47,937 bases of DNA from Actinomycetes bacterium. Lineage in GTDB: Bacteria > Actinomycetota > Coriobacteriia > Coriobacteriales > Eggerthellaceae. Shown here one piece after another: positions 41,203 to 47,937 of this stretch. The notes beneath the pieces were generated by a model. It had not been told where the DNA came from. It saw only the letters and a list, made by a program, of their open reading frames with translations, and ran no database searches. Location of the stretch: NCBI GenBank assembly GCA_023403475.1, contig JAEYEL010000172.1, positions 1 to 47,937 of the forward strand, written 5' to 3'. Position 1 is the first letter of the stretch. Every line of letters starts with the position of its first letter. The position numbers and the translations under genes were made by a program.

Positions 41203-43872
41203 ATGGACAATTTAGAGGGCGCCTCGAGGGCGAACCGTTATGTGCTCGCGTTCGACACGGCGAACGAGATGCTTGTCGTGTGTGCGGGGCGCTTGCTTCC
41301 GGGTGGAAAGCGTGTCGAGATGGTTTCGTCGGTCGAGGTGGTGGCGCAGCGGGCTTCGAACACGCAGCTTCTGCCCTGCATCGACGCGCTGCTGGCCGAT
41401 GCGGGCGTTTCGCGGAGCGACTTGGCCTGCATAGCGGTGGGGCGCGGCCCTGGTTCGTTCACGGGCGTGCGCATCGCCATGGCCACAGCGAAGGGCATAG
41501 CTTCTTCGTTGGGTTTGCCTCTTGTGGGTGTTTCGTCGCTCGATGCGGTGGCATGGGGCGCGTGGCATGCCGGCGTGCGCGGGCGCGTGCTGGTGGCGGC
41601 CGACGCCATGCGCAAGGAAGTCTATCCGGTTCGCTATGACATTGCCGATGCGGGCATTGTGCGCTTGGACGCCGACCATGTGGTGAAGGCCGATGCCGCA
41701 GCTGCACAGCTGGCCGATGGCCCAGACGGTGCTTTCGCTGTCGGAAAAGACCCTTGCGAAGAGGGGCGTGCGCTTCAGATCACCGGCGACGCTCTGGCGA
41801 AATACGCCGATTTGTTCGAGCCTTACGGCGTTGTGCTTCCCGAAAGCATATGGACGCCTACGGGCAGGGGGCTTCTGCTTGCGCTGCAGGCTGCATGGCG
41901 GGCGGGCGAGGCCGACCCCTTCGATGCGGTGCGCCACGACCCCGCGTTCGTGCTGCCCGTGTACACGCGCCTTTCCGACGCGGAGGAAAACGAGCGCGCG
42001 CGCTTGGCGATAAACGATGCGAAGAACCTGGTTACCGGCGTGCAGGATGCGGAAGCCTTGCGCCCGCGCGGCGATGGGGAAGGGGTTGCGCACGGAAGCG
42101 TCGAGCGAGCGCACCATGCGCTCGTGCACCATGCGACCATGCACCACGCGACCATGCACGAAGCGTCCGTGCTGAGCGCGCGTCCCGACGAGCACGGTGT
42201 AACGTATCAGCCGCTTGATTCGGCTCATGCTGCCGACGTTGCCGCCCTCGAAGCGTGCATCATGGGAAGCGATGCGTGGAGCGAGTCTTCGGTGCAAGAC
42301 GAGCTTCCGCGCACCGACCGCACCTGGTGGGCGGCTTTTGGGCCTTCGGGAAACCTGCTCGGCTATGCGGGCGGCTGGGTGATCGATGGGGAAGTGCAGA
42401 TTCTCAAGGTGGGAACAGCGCCCGACGCGCGCCGTCGCGGCATCGCCCGCGAGCTGTTGGCTCGCGTGGCGGCCGATGCACGCAATCTCGGTGCGCGGAA
42501 GTGCTCGCTTGAGGTGCGTGCGGGCAACGCGGAAGCGCAGGCGTTCTATGGGGCGTTGGGTTTCCGCGCAGTGGGCTTGCGTCCGCGCTACTATTCGGAT
42601 CGCGAGGATGCGCTCATTATGGAAGGGCCTTTGCCCCATGCTGCTCACGACGTGGCCGGCATGCACTTGCAGGTCGATGCCGCCCGGCAGGAAGCGGTTT
42701 TTCTTCCTCACGCTTCCGACGTTTCCGGTGCCCCTAACGCTCCCAACGCCCCCAAAACTCCTAGTGCTCCCAGCGCTCCAAGTGTTTCGAGCGCGGCATC
42801 TTCGCCATTCGCGGCAAGCGGCGCTGTCGTATCGCGCCCGCTCATTTTGGCCATCGAAACGTCGTGCGACGAGACGGCGGCGGCCATCGTGGACGGTGCG
42901 GGCAACTTGGTGGCCGACGTGGTGGCTTCGCAAATAGATTTCCACGCGCGTTTCGGCGGCGTGGTTCCCGAGATTGCCAGCCGCAAGCATATCGAGGCCA
43001 TATGCGGCGTATGCGACGAGTGCCTCGACGTAGCGGCTGTGCACTTAGGCGCGCCGAGCCTTGCATGGCACGACCTTGACGCGGTAGCCTGCACCTATGC
43101 GCCCGGCCTTGTGGGGGCGCTCGTGGTGGGCGTGGCGTTTGCCAAGGGGGCTGCTTGGGGCTGCGAGCTGCCCTTCATCGGTGTGAACCATTTGGAAGGC
43201 CACCTCTATGCGAACAAGATAGGCACGCCCGATTTCGCGCCGCCGGCGGTGGTGTCGCTCGTTTCAGGCGGCAACACGCTGCTTGTGCACATGCGTGGCT
43301 GGGGCGACTACGAAACGCTGGGCACCACCATAGACGACGCGGTGGGCGAGGCCTTCGACAAGGTGTCCAAAGCGCTCGGGTTAGGGTATCCGGGCGGCCC
43401 TGTCATCTCGCGCGAAGCCGCCACAGGCGATGCGACCGCCATTTTCTTCCCCCGCGCCATGCTGCACTCGGGTGATCTGCGCTTCTCGCTTTCCGGTTTG
43501 AAAACCGCCGTGGTCACCTATATCAACAACGAACGCGCCGCCGGGCGCAAGCTCAACGTGCCCGATATCTGCGCCAGCTTCCAGCAGGCGGTAGTGGACG
43601 TGCAGGTGGCGAAGGCGAAGGCGGCGCTTGAGCAGACGGGGGCGCCTACGTTCTGCCTTGGCGGGGGCGTGGCGGCCAATCCCGTTCTGCGCGACGCCTA
43701 CCGCGCGCTCTGCGACAAGATGGGCGTGCGCTTGGTGCTGCCCCCGCTTTCGGCCTGCGGCGACAACGCCGGCATGATAGCGCTCGTGGCGCTTGACCGC
43801 TACCGTCAGCGCAAGTTCTTCCCCCTTGACGCCGACGCCTGCGCCCATGCCGACCTCGACGAGCCCTACTAG
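41203..43872 (+). CDS. tsaD: TsaB-RimI-TsaD fusion protein (t6A synthesis and N-acetyltransferase)
   Basis: 889 aa, three proteins in one. Residues 1 to about 290 are TsaB (YVLAFDTANEMLVVCAG, GRGPGSFTGVRI). About 332-480 are a RimI-type GNAT (TAPDARRRGIARELLARV, AQAFYGALGFRAVG). From 547 TsaD follows (ILAIETSCDETAAAIVDGAG, metal-binding His663 and His667 in NHLEGH, GGGVAANPVLRDAY). TsaB and TsaD with TsaE attach threonylcarbamoyl to A37 of ANN-decoding tRNAs; RimI acetylates the N-terminus of ribosomal protein S18. Linkers are repetitive: His-rich HHALVHHATMHHATMHEA, and a Ser/Ala/Pro run near 505-535. Start at 41203 because GGGAAGG precedes it. Confidence 0.94.
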   Translation: MDNLEGASRANRYVLAFDTANEMLVVCAGRLLPGGKRVEMVSSVEVVAQRASNTQLLPCIDALLADAGVSRSDLACIAVGRGPGSFTGVRIAMATAKGIASSLGLPLVGVSSLDAVAWGAWHAGVRGRVLVAADAMRKEVYPVRYDIADAGIVRLDADHVVKADAAAAQLADGPDGAFAVGKDPCEEGRALQITGDALAKYADLFEPYGVVLPESIWTPTGRGLLLALQAAWRAGEADPFDAVRHDPAFVLPVYTRLSDAEENERARLAINDAKNLVTGVQDAEALRPRGDGEGVAHGSVERAHHALVHHATMHHATMHEASVLSARPDEHGVTYQPLDSAHAADVAALEACIMGSDAWSESSVQDELPRTDRTWWAAFGPSGNLLGYAGGWVIDGEVQILKVGTAPDARRRGIARELLARVAADARNLGARKCSLEVRAGNAEAQAFYGALGFRAVGLRPRYYSDREDALIMEGPLPHAAHDVAGMHLQVDAARQEAVFLPHASDVSGAPNAPNAPKTPSAPSAPSVSSAASSPFAASGAVVSRPLILAIETSCDETAAAIVDGAGNLVADVVASQIDFHARFGGVVPEIASRKHIEAICGVCDECLDVAAVHLGAPSLAWHDLDAVACTYAPGLVGALVVGVAFAKGAAWGCELPFIGVNHLEGHLYANKIGTPDFAPPAVVSLVSGGNTLLVHMRGWGDYETLGTTIDDAVGEAFDKVSKALGLGYPGGPVISREAATGDATAIFFPRAMLHSGDLRFSLSGLKTAVVTYINNERAAGRKLNVPDICASFQQAVVDVQVAKAKAALEQTGAPTFCLGGGVAANPVLRDAYRALCDKMGVRLVLPPLSACGDNAGMIALVALDRYRQRKFFPLDADACAHADLDEPY

Positions 43873-44616
43873 CTATTCCGGCTTTCTCGCCACGTGCACG
43901 GCGGCTATGCCCCCGGTGTAGTTCTTCCACGTCACGTTGCGAAAGCCCGCTTCTTCCATAAGGCGCGCCAGACCCTGCTGGTCGGGAAACGCCCTGATGG
44001 AGCGCGCTAGATACACGAATCCTTCCTTGTCTCCGGTGATAAGGCCGCCCCAGAAGGGAATGAGGTGCCTCAGGTAGAAGCCGTACAGCGCCCGCCACGC
44101 GCGGCTTTGCGGCGTGGAGAACTCCAGGCACACGAGTGCGCCGCCGGGCTTCAGCACGCGGAACATCTCGGCGAGCGCACGCGGTCTGTCGGGCATGTTG
44201 CGGATGCCGTAGGCCATGGTCACAACGTCGTAGCTCGCCCCGGCATAGGGAATGTCCTGCGCGTCCACCACAGCGAAGTCCACGGGAACGCCCTCGGCGG
44301 CGCCGTCTGCGTAATGGGAACGCGCCACGGAGAGCATTTCGGGAACAAGGTCGGTGCACTGTATATGGGCGGGGCGCTTCGCCCGCGCTACTGCGAACGT
44401 CACGTCTCCCGTGCCTCCCGCAAGATCGAGCACGCTATCGCTTGCGCCTATGGGCGCTTGCTTCATCATGCCGCGCAGCCACAGCTTGTACGTCCCGAAG
44501 CTCGATATGGCGTTGAACCGCTCGTATTTCCTGGCGATGGCCGAGAATATGTCCTTCACGCGTGCGGTCGATACTTCCGCCGGCGCCTCTGCGCCCGTTG
44601 CCGTGTCGATGCTCAA
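43873..44616 (-). CDS. menG: demethylmenaquinone methyltransferase (UbiE/MenG family)
   Basis: SAM-dependent C-methylation of demethylmenaquinone, the last common step of menaquinone synthesis. 247 aa. Motifs: VKDIFSAIARKYERFNAISSFGTYKLWLR, the SAM site VLDLAGGTGDVTFAVA, DAQDIPYAGASYDVVTMAYGIRNMPD, RVLKPGGALVCLEFSTP and the end NYTGGIAAVH. I chose the TTG at 44616, which follows TGGAGACAAGA; the ATG at 44667 would lie upstream of a likely -10 (TATCAT, minus strand) and lacks a ribosome site. It ends tail-to-tail directly at the tsaD stop. Confidence 0.9.
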   Translation of the reverse strand: MSIDTATGAEAPAEVSTARVKDIFSAIARKYERFNAISSFGTYKLWLRGMMKQAPIGASDSVLDLAGGTGDVTFAVARAKRPAHIQCTDLVPEMLSVARSHYADGAAEGVPVDFAVVDAQDIPYAGASYDVVTMAYGIRNMPDRPRALAEMFRVLKPGGALVCLEFSTPQSRAWRALYGFYLRHLIPFWGGLITGDKEGFVYLARSIRAFPDQQGLARLMEEAGFRNVTWKNYTGGIAAVHVARKPE

Positions 44617-44718
44617 ATCTTGTCTCCATCTTCCCTTGCCGCCACCTAGCAGCGCATATGATAGCATGCAAGGTGCGCCGATGCGCTGTATTCTGATAGA
44701 ATCTGTCGGGCGTGCATC

Positions 44719-44787
44719 TCGGATACGCATCTCGGGTGCTTGCAGGGCGCTCGTATCGGATACGCATCTCGGGTGCTTGCAGGGCGC
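44719..44787. repeat. 32-bp exact direct repeat, 37-bp period
   Basis: 44719-44750 and 44756-44787 are identical (TCGGATACGCATCTCGGGTG onward). TTTTGGATGC is also duplicated immediately after (44791-44810). The repeats lie in the divergent spacer between menG and the radical SAM gene and so may be regulatory. No other gene is supported in this 290-bp spacer. Confidence 0.75.
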
Positions 44788-44906
44788 GCATTTTGGATGC
44801 TTTTGGATGCGCGTCTTTGAAGAATATGAAGAGTGGCATATGCCCGCTGGGCGCACGTGAGGCGAAGCGCTAAGATGTCTCCTTGGTTTTTAAGAAGGAG
44901 ACAAGG

Positions 44907-46232
44907 ATGCTTTCAGAACGCGTGCTCACCAACATAGTGAAGAACATGGCCAAGTGCAGCTTGGATCTTTCCCAAACGTCCGAAAAGTTCATGCCGGCGC
45001 CTAAGCTGGGGCGCAAGTACATGCTCTACATGCACGTGCCGTTCTGCGAGCGCCTCTGTCCGTACTGCAGCTTCAACCGCTACCCGTTCCGTGACGAGAT
45101 AGCCAAGCCCTACTACGCCAGCATGCGAAAAGAGATGCTCATGCTGAAGGATTTGGGCTATGACATCGAGACTATCTACGTGGGCGGCGGCACGCCCACG
45201 GTGGAAATCGACGAGCTGTGCGAGACGCTCGACTTGGCGCGCGACACGTGGGACATCAAGGAAGTGGCTTCGGAAACCAACCCGAACCACCTGACCCAGC
45301 CGTGGCTTGACAAGTTGCACGGCCGCGTGCAGCGCCTCTCGGTGGGCGTGCAAAGCTTCGACGACAACCTGCTCAAGCAGATGGATCGCTACGAGAAGTA
45401 CGGCAGCGGCGAGGCCATCATGGAGCGCATCGCCTGTGCGCTTCCGTACTTCGATTCCATCAACGTGGACATGATCTTTAACTTCCCCTCGCAAACCGAA
45501 GACGTCCTTATAAGCGATCTGGAGAAAATAGCGGCATGCGGGGCGCGCCAGACCACGTTCTCGCCGCTTTACGTGTCGAACGCCACTATGCGGAAGATGA
45601 CCTCGACGCTGGGGAAAATGGACTACGACAGGGAATTTCGCTACTATCAGATCCTCGACGGCGTGCTCGCGGGAGGCGAAAAGCCCCTTTTTCGCCGCGA
45701 GACCGTATGGACGTTCAACCGCCTTGACGGGGAAGGACACGACGATCACGCGCTGCTCGTAGACGAGTACCAGACATCGTATGTGGAATACCCTGCTATC
45801 GGCAGCGGCTCCATCACTCATCTGAACGGCTGCCTGTATGTGAACGACTTCAGCATCAGCGACTACAACGCCGATATCGCCGCCGGCCACATGTCCATCA
45901 TGGGAAAGACGAAGATGAGCAAGCGCGACCTCATGCGCTATCGGTTCCTTTTGAGCCTGTACCGTCTGCGCTTGGACAAGCATCAGTTCAAAGAGGAGTT
46001 CGGCTGCAGCGTGGACGTTGGCCTTCCCATGGAGATGACTTTCATGCGTGCGCATGGAGCCTTTGCCGTAGACGACAGAGACGAGCTGGTTCCCACGCTC
46101 ATGGGCCGCTATCTCACGCTCGTCATGTACCGTCAGTTTTTAAGCGGCATGAACAACCTGCGCGAGCAAGCGCGCGCCGCCCTTTCCGGCCCCGAACGTC
46201 AACTCCTGTTCGGCGACGGCGCCCCGTTGTAG
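44907..46232 (+). CDS. HemW-like class C radical SAM protein, candidate menaquinone methyltransferase
   Basis: 441 aa. The radical-SAM CxxxCxxC motif is CERLCPYC (Cys47, 51, 54), followed by the HemW-type YVGGGTPT, SVGVQSFDDNLLKQM, FNFPSQTED and a C-terminal winged-helix-like HemW domain. HemW relatives in this family include class C methyltransferases that methylate the menaquinone ring (MqnK/MenK, producing 8-methylmenaquinone). The position back-to-back with menG makes that more likely than heme chaperone or coproporphyrinogen oxidase function; this is inference. AAGAAGGAGACAAGG lies directly before the ATG, an unusually strong ribosome site. Confidence 0.8.
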   Translation: MLSERVLTNIVKNMAKCSLDLSQTSEKFMPAPKLGRKYMLYMHVPFCERLCPYCSFNRYPFRDEIAKPYYASMRKEMLMLKDLGYDIETIYVGGGTPTVEIDELCETLDLARDTWDIKEVASETNPNHLTQPWLDKLHGRVQRLSVGVQSFDDNLLKQMDRYEKYGSGEAIMERIACALPYFDSINVDMIFNFPSQTEDVLISDLEKIAACGARQTTFSPLYVSNATMRKMTSTLGKMDYDREFRYYQILDGVLAGGEKPLFRRETVWTFNRLDGEGHDDHALLVDEYQTSYVEYPAIGSGSITHLNGCLYVNDFSISDYNADIAAGHMSIMGKTKMSKRDLMRYRFLLSLYRLRLDKHQFKEEFGCSVDVGLPMEMTFMRAHGAFAVDDRDELVPTLMGRYLTLVMYRQFLSGMNNLREQARAALSGPERQLLFGDGAPL

Positions 46233-46308
46233 CGTTTCTGCGCGCCTGAGGCTGTTCGGTGCCGCCCGTCGCACGGCTAGGTTGTCGCCCCCCCTGCTGC
46301 GTAGTTGA

Positions 46309-46372
46309 GCCGCCGCTCGCCCGAACTGCCGCCTGCTCGAACCGCTGCCCGCTCGAACTGCCGCCCGCCGCG
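46309..46372. repeat. degenerate CCGCT/CGAACTGCCG repeats
   Basis: GCTCGAACTGCCGCC-like units recur about four times in the 267-bp spacer after the radical SAM gene. A TATCAT at 46427-46432 may be the -10 for the amidohydrolase. No gene is supported here. Confidence 0.45.
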
Positions 46373-46499
46373 TTCCTCTCCCCGAGCGCTCTTCTGTGTT
46401 TTCATAGGAGAAGGGGCTTATGGTGCTATCATATGTGCTTACCCGTAGCGGTACGGGTCAAGCGTCCGCAGGTTCTTCGGGAGATGAGCGGGGTTAGCC

Positions 46500-47855
46500 A
46501 TGCTGCTATGCGCACAATATGTTTTGCCGGTCACATCCGAGCCATTCCAAGACGGCGCGGTGCTCGTGCGCGACGGACTCATTCGCGATATCGGCAAAGT
46601 GGACATGCTGAAGCTGCGCTATCCGGAAGAGGAAGTGGTCGATTTCGGGTTGGCGGCGCTCATGCCGGGTTTGGTCGATCTGCACACCCACTTGGAGAAT
46701 TCCGTTATGCGCGGCATCGTCCACGACGTTCCCTACACCACGTGGATCATGCTCGTTTCGGAAAAAAGCGCGAAGATGGACGTAGGCGACTGGTACGACT
46801 CGGCTATTCTGGGCGGACTCGACGCGCTTTCGAGCGGCATCACCTGTCTGGCCGACATCACGGTAACGGGCGCGGCGTGCACGGCCACGCAGAAGCTTGG
46901 CCTGCGCAGCGTCATCTACCGCGAGGTGGGGGCCATGGACAAGCGTCGCGTCGCCTACGCCATGCGCACCGCCGAAAACGACATCATGCACTGGCGCGAA
47001 GAGGTGGACTCCAAGCGCGTCACCATCGGCATCGCTCCTGCGGCGATATATACCTGCCATCCGTCCATGTTCGGACGCGTAGCCGAGCTTGCCCGCCGCG
47101 AGAACATGCCCGTCGCCATGCACTTGGCGGGAAGCCGAGAGGAGTTCAACTTCATCAAGTACGGCTCCTCGCCGTTTTCCGTGCACGGTATGGACGAGAA
47201 GCGCGGCTTCGTGGAGGTGCCCCCGTGGCTTCCAACGGGCGTGACGCCTGTTCGCTATGCGCTGAACTGGGGCGCGTTCGAAACCGACAACGTGCTGGCC
47301 ATCCATTGCGTGCATGTGGACGAAGACGACCTGAAGAAGCTCAAGGAGTACGACGTGGCGGTGGGCGTGTGCCCGCGCTGCAACGCGCAGCTGGGCATGG
47401 GCGTGGCTCCCGTGAACGAGTTTCTGCGCGCAGGGCTTCGCCTGGGGATCGGCACCGACTCTCCGGCTGCCACCGACTCCACCGACATGCTGGAAGAGAT
47501 GCGCCTGGGCATGCTCGTGCAGCGTGCCGTCGATGTGAACGAGTTCCTCGATTCGTCCACCATGCTGGAAATGGCCACGATGGGCGGAGCTCGCGCGCTG
47601 CGTCTCGAGAACAAGATAGGGTCGCTCGACGTGGGGAAATGCGCCGACATCATAGCGGTCGACCTTTCCAGCTCGCATCAATCTCCCACGACCGATCCGG
47701 TTTCCGCCGTAGTGAACACCTGCAGCGGTACCGATGTCCTTATGACCATGGTTGACGGGAAGATGCTTTACGAGAAGAACAGGTGGCACGTGGACGTGGC
47801 GGTGGCGAAGAACATCGCCCGCGTCATAGAGATTCGTGGAAAGTTGAGGTTGTAG
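46500..47855 (+). CDS. amidohydrolase (MtaD/SAH-deaminase family), candidate aminodeoxyfutalosine deaminase
   Basis: 451 aa metal-dependent deaminase of the TIM-barrel superfamily. Metal and substrate motifs: LVDLHTHLENSVMRG (His62, His64), MHLAGSREE, IHCVHVDEDD and GTDSPAATDS (catalytic Asp), ending with IGSLDVGKCADIIAVDLS. Members deaminate S-adenosylhomocysteine, methylthioadenosine or, in some futalosine-pathway organisms, aminodeoxyfutalosine on the way to menaquinone. The neighbouring menG and MenK-like genes favour the last role, but substrate cannot be read from sequence. GGGAGATGAG lies upstream of the ATG. Confidence 0.85.
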   Translation: MLLCAQYVLPVTSEPFQDGAVLVRDGLIRDIGKVDMLKLRYPEEEVVDFGLAALMPGLVDLHTHLENSVMRGIVHDVPYTTWIMLVSEKSAKMDVGDWYDSAILGGLDALSSGITCLADITVTGAACTATQKLGLRSVIYREVGAMDKRRVAYAMRTAENDIMHWREEVDSKRVTIGIAPAAIYTCHPSMFGRVAELARRENMPVAMHLAGSREEFNFIKYGSSPFSVHGMDEKRGFVEVPPWLPTGVTPVRYALNWGAFETDNVLAIHCVHVDEDDLKKLKEYDVAVGVCPRCNAQLGMGVAPVNEFLRAGLRLGIGTDSPAATDSTDMLEEMRLGMLVQRAVDVNEFLDSSTMLEMATMGGARALRLENKIGSLDVGKCADIIAVDLSSSHQSPTTDPVSAVVNTCSGTDVLMTMVDGKMLYEKNRWHVDVAVAKNIARVIEIRGKLRL

Positions 47856-47858
47856 ATT

Positions 47859-47937
47859 ATGGCTAACGCCAAGCAGGGAGCAAAGCAGCAGAAGCTGACC
47901 GCCAAGCAGAAGAGCGACCGTATTCGCGCAGCTCAGG
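47859..47937 (+). CDS. start of an unidentified gene, cut by window edge
   Basis: The ATG at 47859, 3 bp after the amidohydrolase stop and preceded by TTGAGG, opens a Lys/Gln/Ala-rich frame (MANAKQGAKQQKLTAKQKSD) that runs to the window end. The basic N-terminus resembles the cytoplasmic head of a membrane-anchored protein, but nothing more can be said from 26 codons. Probably in the same operon as the amidohydrolase. Confidence 0.6.
   Translation, partial: MANAKQGAKQQKLTAKQKSDRIRAAQ

Noticed and set aside
44617..44856. N-terminal extension of the menG frame to 44856
   Set aside because: The extra 80 codons translate the spacer repeats, have no family similarity, and a TTG with a strong ribosome site lies at 44616.
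46259..47755. 498-codon plus-strand frame overlapping the amidohydrolase
   Set aside because: Out-of-frame shadow (Arg/His-rich, no motifs) of the clear amidohydrolase frame.

Overview
The window looks like chromosomal DNA of a high-GC, strictly anaerobic actinobacterium of the class Coriobacteriia, most likely family Eggerthellaceae (Eggerthella/Slackia/Adlercreutzia-like). The reasons are a pyruvate:ferredoxin oxidoreductase fused into one chain, an archaeal-type split glutamate synthase rich in iron-sulfur clusters, a membrane pyrophosphatase, a TsaB-RimI-TsaD triple fusion, and a UbiE/MenG plus HemW-like radical-SAM pair that fits methylated menaquinone synthesis. The assignment comes from gene content alone. 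No rRNA, tRNA or CRISPR array was recognised.

Layout. 1-605: 3' part of adk, followed by the relic of a RecG-like/HATPase_c_4 gene and a small hypothetical ORF. 1138-3315: multi-spanning membrane protein, possibly a GT-C glycosyltransferase. 3343-3918 (minus): vsr. 4203-7784: nifJ. 8104-10148: a type II restriction-modification pair whose cytosine methyltransferase carries an N-terminal MerR-like helix-turn-helix; the nuclease gene is convergent and overlaps it. 10489-12609: hppA (K+-independent H+-pyrophosphatase signature). 13114-19476: a gene of unknown function, then a five-gene archaeal-type glutamate synthase operon (amidotransferase, FMN synthase subunit, 4x[4Fe-4S] protein, FAD oxidoreductase, GXGXG subunit). 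19680-20072: truncated Rpn-family gene. 20290-22205: GCS2-type glutamate-cysteine ligase and an FKBP prolyl isomerase. 22577-30168: arginine genes argC-argJ-argB-argD-argG-argH. 30169-30642: repeat-rich spacer. 30643-38874: two paralogous class A penicillin-binding proteins flanking a lipoprotein and a U32/DUF3656 peptidase-family gene. 38960-43872: tsaE and tsaB-rimI-tsaD (tRNA t6A synthesis), separated by a second restriction-modification system of Eco29kI type. 43873-47855: menG/ubiE (minus), a HemW-like radical SAM protein that may be a menaquinone methyltransferase, and an amidohydrolase that may be a futalosine-pathway deaminase. The window ends inside a new gene at 47859.

How the genes fit together. 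Fermentative/anaerobic energy metabolism is represented by NifJ (acetyl-CoA and reduced ferredoxin) and HppA (proton pumping from PPi). Nitrogen assimilation into glutamate (glutamate synthase) leads into arginine synthesis from glutamate (arg cluster). Cell-wall synthesis is covered by the PBP pair. Two independent cytosine-methylation systems plus a Vsr mismatch endonuclease fit together, because m5C deamination makes the T:G mismatches that Vsr enzymes repair.

Recurring themes: (i) four genes have a good -10 hexamer only 6-11 nt before the start codon and no Shine-Dalgarno, suggesting leaderless mRNAs; (ii) short in-frame tandem repeats have expanded inside interdomain linkers (argD, U32, tsaBD, vsr tail, PBP tail) and in several spacers; (iii) the 30340-30490 element, with three direct copies and one inverted copy of a roughly 39-bp unit, is the strongest unexplained DNA structure here. 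All starts, promoters and families were assigned by eye, without database searches.
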